DNA from: Sneathiella sp.
GTDB taxonomy: Bacteria; Pseudomonadota; Alphaproteobacteria; Sneathiellales; Sneathiellaceae
DNA length: 64,000 bases
Reading direction: 5' to 3'
Assembly: GCF_002694385.1 (NCBI RefSeq)
Contig: NZ_NZMB01000017.1
Span: forward strand, 1-64,000
The translations under genes were made by a program, and so were the position numbers. Below the pieces are notes generated by a model. The model had not been told where the DNA came from. It worked only from the letters and a program-made list of their open reading frames with translations, and did not search any database. Shown here piece by piece: positions 36,412 through 45,743 of the stretch; the first letter of the stretch is position 1, and each line of letters starts with the position of its first letter.

Positions 36412-37599
36412 ATGAGTGAAGATCCTATTGTCATCGTTGGTATGGCGCGGACGCCGATGGGTGGCTTTCAGGGCGATCTGTCCGATGTGAAGGCGCCGCA
36501 GCTCGGCGCGGTGGCTATTAAGGCTGCCATGGACCGTGCGGGGGTCACCGGCACGGATATTGATGAAGTCATCATGGGGTGCGTCCTGTCTGCCGGTCTT
36601 GGCCAGGCCCCGGCGCGTCAGGCCTCCTTCGGGGCGGGCATTCCCGACAGCGTTGGCTGCACGACGGTCAACAAGATGTGCGGCTCCGGCATGCGCGCCG
36701 CCATGTACGCCTATGACGCCCTGAAGGCAGGCAGTGCCAACGTGCTGGTTGCTGGCGGATTTGAGAGCATGACCAACGCCCCCTATGTTCTGCCGAAAGT
36801 CCGCAGTGGCCTGCGTCTCGGCCATGGAGAGGTCAAGGATCATATGTTCCTCGATGGACTGGAGGATGCGTATGAAGAAGGTCGGCTGATGGGCAGCTTT
36901 GCCGAAGAAACCGCAGGTCTCTACCAGTTCACCCGTGAAGCGCAGGATGCTTATGCCATTGAATCCCTGCGCCGTTCCAAGCAGGCAACGGAGGACGGCA
37001 GCTTTGCGTCCGAAATCACGCCGGTTACCGTCAAGACCCGCAAGGGTGATGTGGTTATCGACAAGGACGAGCAGGCGCTGAAAGGTCAGCCGGATAAAAT
37101 TCCAACGCTGAAGCCCGCCTTTGCAAAAGACGGCACGGTGACGGCGGCGAACAGTTCCTCCATTTCCGATGGCGGCGCGGCGCTGGTCCTGATGACGGAA
37201 AGCGAGGCAAAGAAGCGCGGCCTGAAGCCGATCGCAAAATTTCTGGCCCATTCCACACATGCCCGCAAGCCGTCCGAATTCACCATGGCCCCCATTGATG
37301 CCATCCGCAAGGTAATGGAAAAGGTGAACTGGACGAAAGACGATGTTGATCTGTTCGAGATTAACGAAGCCTTCGCCGTTGTCACCATGGCGGCGATGAA
37401 AGACCTTGGTCTTGATCATGCCAAGGTGAATGTACATGGCGGCGCTTGTGCGCTCGGTCATCCGGTCGGGGCATCGGGTGCGCGTATTGTGGTGACTCTT
37501 CTTTCCGCCTTGCAGAAGTATGGCAAGAAACGGGGCGTTGCGTCGCTCTGTATCGGGGGCGGTGAAGCAACGGCCATGGCGCTGGAACTTGTAGATTAA
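36412..37599 (+). CDS. Acetyl-CoA acetyltransferase (thiolase)
   Basis: A 395-aa thiolase. The acyl-accepting C90 is in TTVNKMCGSGMRAAM, the active-site H350 is in CALGHPVGASGAR, and C380 is in CIGGGEATAM. It is of the short-chain biosynthetic/acetoacetyl-CoA type, so it could cleave acetoacetyl-CoA formed from the acetoacetate produced by HMG-CoA lyase. A succinyl-CoA transferase is not seen nearby. It lies 40 nt after ivd with AAGGAGAAAA as ribosome site. Confidence 0.93.
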   Translation: MSEDPIVIVGMARTPMGGFQGDLSDVKAPQLGAVAIKAAMDRAGVTGTDIDEVIMGCVLSAGLGQAPARQASFGAGIPDSVGCTTVNKMCGSGMRAAMYAYDALKAGSANVLVAGGFESMTNAPYVLPKVRSGLRLGHGEVKDHMFLDGLEDAYEEGRLMGSFAEETAGLYQFTREAQDAYAIESLRRSKQATEDGSFASEITPVTVKTRKGDVVIDKDEQALKGQPDKIPTLKPAFAKDGTVTAANSSSISDGGAALVLMTESEAKKRGLKPIAKFLAHSTHARKPSEFTMAPIDAIRKVMEKVNWTKDDVDLFEINEAFAVVTMAAMKDLGLDHAKVNVHGGACALGHPVGASGARIVVTLLSALQKYGKKRGVASLCIGGGEATAMALELVD

Positions 37600-37632
37600 A
37601 GATTGAACCGGAATGTTGAGTGGAAGAGCCAG

Positions 37633-38769
37633 ATGATATTGACCGAAGAGCAAACCATGATCCGCGATATGGCGCGCGACTTTGCGACAGATCGTCTGGC
37701 GCCCCATTCGGCGGACTGGGAAGAAAGCCAGTCCATTTCGCGGACTGTATTTAACGAAATGGGCGCCCTTGGCCTGATGGGCATGACCGTGCCTGAAGAA
37801 TATGGCGGGGCGGGCGCGGACTATGTGTCCTATGCGCTTGCGCTGATGGAGATTGCCGCCGGTGATGGCGCGGTGTCTACCGTAATGAGTGTCAATAACT
37901 CACCCTGCTGCGCCGCCCTTCAGAAAGAGGGGACAGAGGCACAGAAGCAGGCCTTTCTCACTCTGCTCGCAAAAGGGGAGGAAATTGGTGCTTTCTGTCT
38001 GACAGAACCGCATGCGGGCTCGGATGCCTCGGCGCTAAAAACCCGCGCCCGGCGGGAAGGCGATCATTACGTGATCTCCGGCACCAAGCAGTTTATCACC
38101 TCCGGCAAGATCGGCGGGGTTGCGCTGGTCTTTGCGGTGACCGATCCGGAGGCTGGCAAAAAAGGCATTAGCTGCTTTATTGTCCCGACCAATAGTGACG
38201 GATATCGCGTTGCCTCCATTGAGAAGAAGCTCGGCCAGAAAGCGTCCGACACCTGCCAGATTGCGTTTGATGAGGTGCGCGTGCCCGTGGCAAATATGCT
38301 CGGCGCGGAAGGGGCGGGCTATCGCATTGCGCTGGCCAACCTTGAAACCGGACGGATTGGTATTGCTGCGCAGAGTGTCGGCATGGCGGGCGCGGCGCTC
38401 GCCCATGCGATTGACTATGCCAAGGAACGGCAGTCGTTCGGGAGCGCTATTATTGCGCATCAGGCCGTTGGCTTCCGTCTGGCCGATATGGCGACGAAGC
38501 TGGAAGTCGCGCGGCAGATGGTGCTGCATGCGGCGAGCCTGAAGGACGCTGGACTGCCCTGCCTGACCGAAGCGAGCATGGCAAAACTGTTCGCCTCTGA
38601 AATGGCGGAGGAAGTCTGCTCTGGCGCGATCCAAACCCTTGGCGGCAATGGCTATATTGCCGATTATCCGGTCGAGAAGATCTACCGCGATGTCCGCGTT
38701 TGCCAGATATATGAAGGCACGTCCGATATCCAGAAGCTGGTGATTGCCCGTAATCTGGCGGCGGGGTGA
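37633..38769 (+). CDS. Acyl-CoA dehydrogenase
   Basis: A 378-aa acyl-CoA dehydrogenase with the base at the usual position, E361 in QIYEGTSDIQKLVIARNL. FCLTEPHAGSDAS and KQFITSGKIGGVALVFAV are the FAD-binding motifs. ATG 37633 follows GGAAG at 6 nt and gives MILTEEQTMIRDMARDF. Substrate could be butyryl-, isobutyryl- or 2-methylbutyryl-CoA. Its place in a branched-chain island favours the last two, by inference only. Confidence 0.9.
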   Translation: MILTEEQTMIRDMARDFATDRLAPHSADWEESQSISRTVFNEMGALGLMGMTVPEEYGGAGADYVSYALALMEIAAGDGAVSTVMSVNNSPCCAALQKEGTEAQKQAFLTLLAKGEEIGAFCLTEPHAGSDASALKTRARREGDHYVISGTKQFITSGKIGGVALVFAVTDPEAGKKGISCFIVPTNSDGYRVASIEKKLGQKASDTCQIAFDEVRVPVANMLGAEGAGYRIALANLETGRIGIAAQSVGMAGAALAHAIDYAKERQSFGSAIIAHQAVGFRLADMATKLEVARQMVLHAASLKDAGLPCLTEASMAKLFASEMAEEVCSGAIQTLGGNGYIADYPVEKIYRDVRVCQIYEGTSDIQKLVIARNLAAG

Positions 38770-39386
38770 GTGTGACAGGGATGGCAGGACAGATAGATTT
38801 TTATTTCGATTTCTCTTCGCCCTATGCCTATCTTGGTAGCCATCTGATTGAGCCTGTCGCGCAGCGTCATGGGCGCGACCTCGTCTGGCATCCTTTTATG
38901 TTGGGCGTTGCCATGAAGGGGGAGAGGACCTTTCCTTTGACGCAATATCCGATGAAGGGCGACTATTCGCGCATGGATTTCGACCGCACGGCGCGTTATC
39001 ACGGCATTCCTTTTGTTATGCCGGAGGCTTTTCCGAAGGTGACGTTGGCCGCCTCGCGCGGGTTTCTGTGGATTGACCAGCAGGATCCGGCGCGCGCCGT
39101 CGGTTTTGCAAAAAGAATCTTCGCCGCCTATTTTACCGAGGGGCGGGACATCGCCGATCCGGTGGTGGTGACAGAGATTGCAGAAGAGGCGGGCGTAAAT
39201 GCCGATGCCTTTTCTACCGCTATTCAGGAGACCGAAATCAAGCGGGCATTCACGGCATCCGTGGAGGAAACGGTGTTTGAAAAGAAGATCTTCGGCGCGC
39301 CTTACTTTATCGTCGATGGGGAACGTTTCTGGGGCGCGGACCGGGTATCCCAGCTTGATGAGTGGCTGGCGCGGGGTGGCTGGTAA
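38766..39386 (+). CDS. DsbA-family 2-hydroxychromene-2-carboxylate isomerase-like protein
   Basis: A 206-aa thioredoxin-fold protein of the kappa-GST/HCCA isomerase group. The opening IDFYFDFSSPYAYLGSHLIE has the Ser-Pro in place of CXXC, and the C-terminus has KKIFGAPYFIVDGERFWGAD, both typical. The GTG at 38766 overlaps the preceding gene by 4 nt; ATG 38781 (MAGQIDFYFD) is a plausible alternative. The naphthalene-pathway name is by family only. Here it may be a GSH-dependent isomerase or detoxification enzyme linked to CoA metabolism. Confidence 0.82.
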   Translation: MSVTGMAGQIDFYFDFSSPYAYLGSHLIEPVAQRHGRDLVWHPFMLGVAMKGERTFPLTQYPMKGDYSRMDFDRTARYHGIPFVMPEAFPKVTLAASRGFLWIDQQDPARAVGFAKRIFAAYFTEGRDIADPVVVTEIAEEAGVNADAFSTAIQETEIKRAFTASVEETVFEKKIFGAPYFIVDGERFWGADRVSQLDEWLARGGW

Positions 39387-39416
39387 TGCGGGGGCTTGAC
39401 TACAGGGAGCGAATAA

Positions 39417-39440
39417 CCGGCCCCGCCACTGCGGGACCGG
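39417..39440. terminator. Hairpin between convergent genes
   Basis: CCGG-C-CCCGC (39417-39426) pairs with GCGGG-A-CCGG (39431-39440) over ten positions with one mismatch and a CACT loop. It lies 30 nt after the isomerase stop and 14 nt from the SDR stop, so it can serve both strands. A T-run is poor on both sides. Confidence 0.45.
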
Positions 39441-39454
39441 ATATATGCGGGCTT

Positions 39455-40237
39455 TTAATACAGGAAATACGCGCCGTCGATCAGCATGGTGTCGCCGGTG
39501 TGATAGGCGCTGGCGTCCGACATGAGATAAACCGCCATGCCGCCGAAATCCTGCGGCTTGCCCCAGCGGCGTGCGGGAATGCGCGGCAGCACATTATCTG
39601 CGAACTTCTGCCAGGCGAAGGCATTTTCGGTCATTGCCGTTTCAATCCAGCCCGGCAGGATGGCGTTGGCGGTAATGTCATGCTTCGCGAACTCCACGGC
39701 GAGGGCGCGGATCATGGAGATGACACCGCCCTTGGTGGCGGCATAATGTTCATTCCGCGCCGCGCCGGAAATGGCGGCGAGGCTGGCGGTGCCGACAAGG
39801 CGCCCGCCGGGATCGCCTTTTTCCGCCCGCTCGACCATATGCTTGGTCGCTTCCTGAAAGGTATAAAAAACGCCATCAAGATTGATGTCGAGAACGCGAT
39901 GCCATTCCTTGTCGTCAATTTCAAGGAAGGATTTCTTGCCCGAGCTGACGCCCGCATTGGCAAAGCAGCCATCGACGCGGCCATATTGAGACAGCGTTTC
40001 GGCGAAGCAATCCTTGACTTCCTTCTGGTCCGAAACATTACAGATGAGAGAGGAGACGCGCGTGCCATGTGCTTTAAGCTGTTCAACGGCTGCTGCATTC
40101 TTCGCCTCGTTGGTGCCCCAGATGCAGATATCGCCGCCGGCCTGTGCAATGGCATCCGCCATGCCGAGGCCGATGCCCCCGTTGCCGCCCGTAATCAGGG
40201 CAACCTTCCCCGTCAGATCAAATGGTTTGTAGGCCAT
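39455..40237 (-). CDS. Short-chain dehydrogenase/reductase
   Basis: A 260-aa classical SDR. The cofactor motif is TGGNGGIG (16-23), then NAG (94-96). The catalytic residues are S152 (GTASLAAIS), Y165 and K169 (NEHYAATKGGV). It is on the opposite strand inside the leucine/isovalerate island and divergent from mccB. A 3-hydroxyacyl or 2-oxo substrate is possible, but none can be named. The 3' end faces the isomerase gene. Confidence 0.9.
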   Translation of the reverse strand: MAYKPFDLTGKVALITGGNGGIGLGMADAIAQAGGDICIWGTNEAKNAAAVEQLKAHGTRVSSLICNVSDQKEVKDCFAETLSQYGRVDGCFANAGVSSGKKSFLEIDDKEWHRVLDINLDGVFYTFQEATKHMVERAEKGDPGGRLVGTASLAAISGAARNEHYAATKGGVISMIRALAVEFAKHDITANAILPGWIETAMTENAFAWQKFADNVLPRIPARRWGKPQDFGGMAVYLMSDASAYHTGDTMLIDGAYFLY

Positions 40238-40271
40238 TTTTTATTCCCTTTTTATGACTTGTTCCAAGACT

Positions 40272-40286
40272 TTTGCGTAACACAAA
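40272..40286. promoter_or_regulatory. 15-bp imperfect palindrome between SDR and mccB
   Basis: TTTGCGT-A-ACACAAA matches its reverse complement at six of seven pairs around 40279. It lies 35 bp from the SDR start and 57 bp from the mccB start in a divergent promoter region, a suitable place for a shared operator. Its form loosely recalls operators of CoA-pathway regulators, but no family is assigned. Confidence 0.35.
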
Positions 40287-40342
40287 GGACGGCGTTCGCC
40301 AAGTAATCGATTTGATATTGCCCGAAGTGGAAAGAGAAACGA

Positions 40343-41950
40343 ATGTCTGTATTGAAAAGTAATCTCAACACACGAAGCGAGGATTTCAAGACCAATGCTG
40401 CCCATATGAGCGCGTTGGTTGAGGATCTTAAAGACAAGGTCGCAACCATCAAGCAGGGGGGCGGCGAACGCGCGCGGGAGAAGCATCTTTCGCGCGGCAA
40501 GCTGCTGCCGAGAGAGCGGGTGCGGCGGCTTCTCGACCCCGGATCGCCCTTTCTGGAATTCAGCCAGATGGCCGCCTGGGACATGTATGGTGGGGATATC
40601 CATTCCGCGGGGATCATCACCGGTATCGGTCGCATCGAGGGGCGTGAGTGCATCATCGTCTGCAACGATGCGACGGTGAAAGGCGGGACTTACTATCCGC
40701 TGACGGTGAAGAAACATCTCCGGGCGCAGGAAGTGGCGCTGGAGAACCATCTCCCCTGTATCTATCTGGTTGACTCGGGCGGCGCCAACCTGCCGAACCA
40801 GCAGGATGTGTTCCCTGATCGCGATCATTTTGGCCGCAGCTTTTACAATCAGGCGAATATGTCCGCCCTCGGCATCCCGCAGATCGCCGTCGTGATGGGC
40901 TCCTGCACCGCGGGCGGCGCCTATGTTCCGGCCATGTGCGATGAAAGCATCATTGTCCGCAATCAGGGCACCATCTTTCTCGCCGGTCCGCCGCTGGTAA
41001 AGGCGGCAACGGGGGAGGTGGTCTCGGCCGAGGATCTGGGCGGGGCGGAAGTGCATTCGCGCATCTCAGGCGTGACCGATCATATGGCAGAGAATGACGA
41101 ACATGCACTCGATATCGCGCGGCGCTGCGTGGCCTCTTTCAACAAGGTAAAGCCGATGCCACTGGACATTCGTCCACCGAAGGCCCCCCTTTATGATCCG
41201 GCGGAAATTTACGGCCTGATCCCGAAGGACATGCGCACCCCCTTCGATGTACGGGAGATTATTGCGCGTCTCGTCGATGGCTCTGAATTTGATGAGTTTA
41301 AAAAGAATTATGGGCCGACACTGGTGACCGGTTTTGCCCATATTCACGGTTATCCCGTTGGCATTCTGGCCAACAACGGCATTCTCTTTTCCGAAAGTTC
41401 CGTCAAGGGCGCGCATTTTATCGAGCTGTGCTGCCAGCGGAATATACCGCTTGTCTTTTTGCAGAATATTACCGGCTTCATGGTCGGGCAGAAATATGAG
41501 GCGGGCGGCATCGCCAAGGACGGCGCCAAGCTGGTGACGGCCGTGGCCACGGCGAAGGTGCCGAAATTCACCATGATTTTTGGCGGCTCCTTCGGGGCTG
41601 GCAACTACGGCATGGCGGGGCGCGCCTATAGCCCGCGGCTCCTCTGGATGTGGCCAAATGCCCGGATTTCCGTGATGGGCGGACCGCAGGCGGCGGCCGT
41701 TCTGGCCACCGTCAAACGTGACGGGATGGAGGCGCGCGGCGAAACCTGGAGCGCGGAGGAGGAAGCCGCCTTCCGCGCGCCCGTCGAGGCGCAGTATGAA
41801 AAGGAAGGTCATCCCTATTTCGCGAGCGCCCGTGTCTGGGATGACGGGATTGTAGATCCGGCGGAAAGCCGCATGGTGTTGGGGCTCGGGCTTTCCGCCT
41901 CCCTCAATGCCCCCATCGAGCCGACGAAATTTGGCCTGTTCAGAATGTAG
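40343..41950 (+). CDS. mccB: 3-methylcrotonyl-CoA carboxylase beta subunit
   Basis: A 535-aa carboxyltransferase acting on 3-methylcrotonyl-CoA (leucine breakdown). Family features are [58 protein letters not shown] and the C-terminal [20 protein letters not shown] plus [19 protein letters not shown], which are specific to MccB versus PccB. mccA follows two genes later. GAAACGA precedes ATG 40343. Confidence 0.95.
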   Translation: MSVLKSNLNTRSEDFKTNAAHMSALVEDLKDKVATIKQGGGERAREKHLSRGKLLPRERVRRLLDPGSPFLEFSQMAAWDMYGGDIHSAGIITGIGRIEGRECIIVCNDATVKGGTYYPLTVKKHLRAQEVALENHLPCIYLVDSGGANLPNQQDVFPDRDHFGRSFYNQANMSALGIPQIAVVMGSCTAGGAYVPAMCDESIIVRNQGTIFLAGPPLVKAATGEVVSAEDLGGAEVHSRISGVTDHMAENDEHALDIARRCVASFNKVKPMPLDIRPPKAPLYDPAEIYGLIPKDMRTPFDVREIIARLVDGSEFDEFKKNYGPTLVTGFAHIHGYPVGILANNGILFSESSVKGAHFIELCCQRNIPLVFLQNITGFMVGQKYEAGGIAKDGAKLVTAVATAKVPKFTMIFGGSFGAGNYGMAGRAYSPRLLWMWPNARISVMGGPQAAAVLATVKRDGMEARGETWSAEEEAAFRAPVEAQYEKEGHPYFASARVWDDGIVDPAESRMVLGLGLSASLNAPIEPTKFGLFRM

Positions 41951-41959
41951 GAGAGTGAG

Positions 41960-42754
41960 ATGAGCGAAGAGTTGGTATTATTGCATTTCTCGACCGATGG
42001 CATTGCGACCATCACCCTGAACCGGCCGGAGGTTCATAACGCGTTCAATGAGGAGCTGATCGAGCAACTAGGCGAGATGATCGTTGATGTTGGTCATCAG
42101 GAGGGCGTCCGCGCCGTGATCATTGCGGCGGCGGGCAAAAGCTTCTCTGCGGGCGCCGATCTCAACTGGATGAAGCGCGCCGCCCATTTCACGGAGGAAG
42201 ATAACCGTGAGGACAGCATCAATTTTGCCGAGATGCTGAAAAATCTCTACACCATGCCAAAACCGACCATCGCGCTGGTGCAGGGGCCGGCCTATGGCGG
42301 CGGGCTCGGGCTTGTCGCCGCCTGCGATATCGCCATCGGGGTGCGGGATGTGAAATTTTGCTTATCGGAAGTGAAGCTCGGTCTCATCCCCGCTGTCATC
42401 TCCCCCTATGTGGTGGAAGCGATGGGCGCGCGTGCCTGCCGCCGCTATTTCCAGACAGCGGAGATGTTTGACGGTGAAACGGCGCATCGCCTTGGTCTGT
42501 TGCATGAGCTGGTGGACGATGTGCATCATCTGGCGGAGGCCCGAGATAAGCTGCTGGATCAGATTGTGAAGAATGCGCCGGGCGCCATGGCCGATGCGAA
42601 AGATCTGGTTTCTACCGTTGCCGGGCGACCCATTGATTCTCATATCCTGCGCGAGACAGCCGATCGAATCGCCGAGCGGCGGGCAAGCGACGAGGGCAAG
42701 GAGGGTGTTCAGGCCTTCCTGGAAAAGCGGAAACCCCACTGGCATATCATTTAA
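41960..42754 (+). CDS. liuC: Enoyl-CoA hydratase, probable 3-methylglutaconyl-CoA hydratase
   Basis: A 264-aa crotonase. The oxyanion-hole segment AAAGKSFSAGADLNWMKRAA and the GPAYGGGLGLVAACDIAIG motif are present, with the catalytic-Glu helix LSEVKLGLIPAVISPYVV. The ADLNWM and PAVISPYV signatures are typical of the AUH/LiuC group. Its place between mccB and mccA supports 3-methylglutaconyl-CoA hydration to HMG-CoA. GGAGAGTGAG precedes ATG 41960. Confidence 0.9.
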   Translation: MSEELVLLHFSTDGIATITLNRPEVHNAFNEELIEQLGEMIVDVGHQEGVRAVIIAAAGKSFSAGADLNWMKRAAHFTEEDNREDSINFAEMLKNLYTMPKPTIALVQGPAYGGGLGLVAACDIAIGVRDVKFCLSEVKLGLIPAVISPYVVEAMGARACRRYFQTAEMFDGETAHRLGLLHELVDDVHHLAEARDKLLDQIVKNAPGAMADAKDLVSTVAGRPIDSHILRETADRIAERRASDEGKEGVQAFLEKRKPHWHII

Positions 42755-42776
42755 CCGTTAAAAGGATTTTTAACCG

Positions 42777-44798
42777 GTGTTTAAAAAAATACTTATTGCA
42801 AATCGCGGAGAAATCGCCTGCCGGGTGATGGAAACAGCCTCCCGGCTGGGTGTCCGCACAGTGGCCGTCTATTCGGAGGCGGATGCCAATGCCCGTCATG
42901 TCCAGATGGCAGATGAGGCGATTCTGATCGGTCCTGCGGAAGTGTCGGAAAGCTATCTCAAGGCGGACCGCATTCTTGAAGCGGCGAAGCATACAGGCGC
43001 GGAGGCGATCCATCCGGGCTATGGCTTCCTGTCGGAAAACGCCGCCTTTGCGGAAGCCTGCGAGAAGGCCGGTGTGATCTTTATCGGCCCGCCCGCCAGC
43101 GCCATTCGCGCGATGGGCCTAAAGGACGCGGCGAAAGCATTGATGGTGAAGGCGGAAGTGCCCGTCGTTCCCGGCTATCATGCGGAGGATCAGGATACTG
43201 ACCTGCTGGCAAAAGAGGCGGAACGGATCGGCTATCCCGTACTGATCAAGGCGGTTGCGGGCGGCGGCGGCAAGGGGATGCGAAGCGTTCATTCCGCGAA
43301 GGAATTTCCGGCGGCGCTTGCCTCCGCCCAGCGGGAAGGGCAATCCGCCTTTGGCGATGCGCGTGTCCTGATCGAAAAATTCCTCACCAAGCCGCGCCAT
43401 ATCGAAATTCAGGTGTTCGCGGATAGCCATGGCAATGCGGTGCATCTGTTCGAGCGGGACTGCTCGCTCCAGCGGCGGCATCAGAAGGTGATCGAGGAAG
43501 CCCCGGCGCCGGATATGCCGGAAAAAATGCGCGCGGCCATGGGCGCGGCGGCTGTCGCAGCGGCGAAGGCCATTGGTTATGTCGGCGCGGGCACCATCGA
43601 GTTTATCGCCGATGTGTCGGACGGGCTGAAAGAAGATGCCTTCTATTTTATGGAGATGAACACCCGCCTGCAGGTGGAGCATCCGGTCACCGAAATGATC
43701 ACCGGTCAGGATCTGGTGGAATGGCAGCTGCGTGTTGCCGGTGGGGAAACCCTGCCGGTTGCGCAAGAGGGGCTCACCATCAACGGTCATGCCTTTGAAG
43801 TGCGCCTTTATGCGGAAGATCCGGCCAATGATTTCCTGCCCGCGACGGGGCCGCTGCTGCGGTTGCGCCCGCCACGTGAAAGTGCGTCTGTGCGTATTGA
43901 TACCGGGGTGCGGGAAGGGGACAGCGTGACGCCCTATTATGATCCAATGATCGCGAAGCTGATTGTTCATGGCGACACGCGGGCGGCTGCGTTGCAGACG
44001 CTGGCCGCCGCGTTGGATGATTATCAGATCGCGGGTCTGACCACAAATATCGCTTTCCTACGGCAGATTGCCTCCCATCCGGCCTTTGCGGCGAAGGAGC
44101 TGGATACGGGCTTCATCGACCGTTTTCGCGATGACCTTGTGCCGCCGGCGTCCGTACCGACGGATGAGGACCTTGCCTTTGCGGCGCTTTTCCTGCTGAG
44201 CGAACGGGAAGTGAGGCTGAACAGTTTGACGGCCGCCTCAACGGACCCTTATTCGCCCTGGAATGACCTGAAGGCATGGCGGCCCAACGATACCGGCCAT
44301 GATGACTTCCGCTTCGAGATTGACGGAGAGGATGTGACCGTTATTGCCTGGCATGGCAAGGAAGGGCTCTTGCTCGACCTTCCGGGAGGACGCCGACACG
44401 CGCGCGCGACGCCGACCGCAGATGGCGGGCTGTCGGTGCGGCTGGATGGGCATCACTTTACTGGTGCGGTCCAGCGGCAGGGCGCGAAACTTATCGTCAT
44501 GACGCCCGGGCGTGAAGTGGAGATTATGGAGCGGGTTGCCGATTTTGATGGTTTGTCATCAGAAGGCGGTTCCGGCGCAGTGACTTCCCCCATGCCGGGC
44601 AAGCTGATCCAGCTTTTTGTCACTGCCGGGGCGGATGTCGCCAAGGGGGATCCGCTGGTTGTTATCGAGGCGATGAAGATGGAGCATACTTTAACGGCCT
44701 TCCGCGACGGAGTTGTTGAGGAAGTCTTTTTCGAAGTAGGCGATCAGGTTGACGAAGGCACAACCCTTGTCCGGCTGAAGGATGAGGAAACATCATGA
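42777..44798 (+). CDS. mccA: 3-methylcrotonyl-CoA carboxylase alpha subunit
   Basis: A 673-aa biotin-dependent subunit. The biotin carboxylase domain (1-450) shows KILIANRGEIACRVMETASR, the ATP-grasp loop AVAGGGGKGMR and EMNTRLQVEHPVTEMITGQD. The BT domain follows, and the biotinyl domain has VIEAMKMEHT with K634. It is distinct from the pccA of this window (BT region and biotinyl sequence differ). The start is GTG 42777 after GGATTTTTAACCG. HMG-CoA lyase overlaps by 4 nt. Confidence 0.95.
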   Translation: MFKKILIANRGEIACRVMETASRLGVRTVAVYSEADANARHVQMADEAILIGPAEVSESYLKADRILEAAKHTGAEAIHPGYGFLSENAAFAEACEKAGVIFIGPPASAIRAMGLKDAAKALMVKAEVPVVPGYHAEDQDTDLLAKEAERIGYPVLIKAVAGGGGKGMRSVHSAKEFPAALASAQREGQSAFGDARVLIEKFLTKPRHIEIQVFADSHGNAVHLFERDCSLQRRHQKVIEEAPAPDMPEKMRAAMGAAAVAAAKAIGYVGAGTIEFIADVSDGLKEDAFYFMEMNTRLQVEHPVTEMITGQDLVEWQLRVAGGETLPVAQEGLTINGHAFEVRLYAEDPANDFLPATGPLLRLRPPRESASVRIDTGVREGDSVTPYYDPMIAKLIVHGDTRAAALQTLAAALDDYQIAGLTTNIAFLRQIASHPAFAAKELDTGFIDRFRDDLVPPASVPTDEDLAFAALFLLSEREVRLNSLTAASTDPYSPWNDLKAWRPNDTGHDDFRFEIDGEDVTVIAWHGKEGLLLDLPGGRRHARATPTADGGLSVRLDGHHFTGAVQRQGAKLIVMTPGREVEIMERVADFDGLSSEGGSGAVTSPMPGKLIQLFVTAGADVAKGDPLVVIEAMKMEHTLTAFRDGVVEEVFFEVGDQVDEGTTLVRLKDEETS

Positions 44799-45700
44799 CG
44801 CTTCCTTCCCGGGTGCGGATATTCGAGGTTGGCGCGCGCGACGGCCTGCAAAATGAAAAGCAGATGGTGCCCGTTGACATCAAGGTCGAACTGATCGAAC
44901 GGCTGATCGATGCGGGTGTAGGGGCGATTGAAACGGGCAGTTTTGTCTCTCCCAAATGGGTGCCGCAGATGGCGGATACGGCCGATGTGATGGCGAAATT
45001 GCCGGTGCGTGACGATGTGATCTATTCCGTTCTGACGCCCAACATGAAGGGCTATGAAGGAGCCATGGCTGCAAAAGCGGATGAGGTGGAGATTTTCACA
45101 GCCGCTTCTGAACTGTTCAACAAGCGTAATATCAACTGTTCCATCGCGGAAAGCATTGAGCGCTTTACGCCCGTGATGGCGGCGGCAAAGGAGGCGGGCA
45201 TTCCCGTCAGAGCGAGCGTTTCCTGCGCTCTTGGCAGCCCGTTCGGGGACGAGATTACCCCGGCGACTGTCGCGGACGTTGCCGCCAAGATGTATGACAT
45301 GGGCTGCTATGAAGTCTCGCTTGCCGATACCATTGGCGTTGGGACGCCGCGCCGCACCAAAGAAGTGATCGAGGCGGTGGCGACGGCCATTCCGCTCGAT
45401 GTGATCGGCGTGCATTTCCATGACACCTATGGGCAGGCGCTGGCCAACTATCTTGCGGCGCTGGAAATGGGCGTGGCGCGATTTGACAGCTCCGTTGCCG
45501 GTCTGGGCGGCTGTCCTTACGCACCGGGCGCCACCGGAAATGTGGCGACGGAAGATGTGGTCTATATGCTGGATGGTATGGGGATCGACAGCAGCATCGA
45601 CCTGAAGAAGCTGGTGCGGACAGCCTGGTTCATCTCAGACTTTTTTGGCCGCGCGCCGGTTTCCAGCGTCGCCCGCGCCCTTAAAAACAAGCTTGATTGA
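44795..45700 (+). CDS. Hydroxymethylglutaryl-CoA lyase
   Basis: A 301-aa DRE-TIM metallolyase that cleaves HMG-CoA to acetoacetate and acetyl-CoA, the last step of leucine degradation. Visible are VGARDGLQNEKQMVPVDIK (metal Asp and catalytic Arg), the metal-binding HFHDTYGQALAN, and the GLGGCPYAPGATGNVATED loop with the conserved catalytic cysteine. It overlaps mccA by 4 nt and closes the island. Confidence 0.95.
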   Translation: MTLPSRVRIFEVGARDGLQNEKQMVPVDIKVELIERLIDAGVGAIETGSFVSPKWVPQMADTADVMAKLPVRDDVIYSVLTPNMKGYEGAMAAKADEVEIFTAASELFNKRNINCSIAESIERFTPVMAAAKEAGIPVRASVSCALGSPFGDEITPATVADVAAKMYDMGCYEVSLADTIGVGTPRRTKEVIEAVATAIPLDVIGVHFHDTYGQALANYLAALEMGVARFDSSVAGLGGCPYAPGATGNVATEDVVYMLDGMGIDSSIDLKKLVRTAWFISDFFGRAPVSSVARALKNKLD

Positions 45701-45743
45701 GCCGTCGCTGGACAAGCGATATCCGGCGGAGTAGGTTGTGGCC

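Noticed and set aside
39362-40306. 314-codon plus-strand frame opposite the SDR
   Set aside because: The SDR on the minus strand has its full cofactor and catalytic motifs; the plus frame has none.
42740-42776. TTAA-rich stretch before mccA as a CtrA site
   Set aside because: The two TTAA halves are 8 bp apart, not 7, and the gene has no link to cell-cycle functions.
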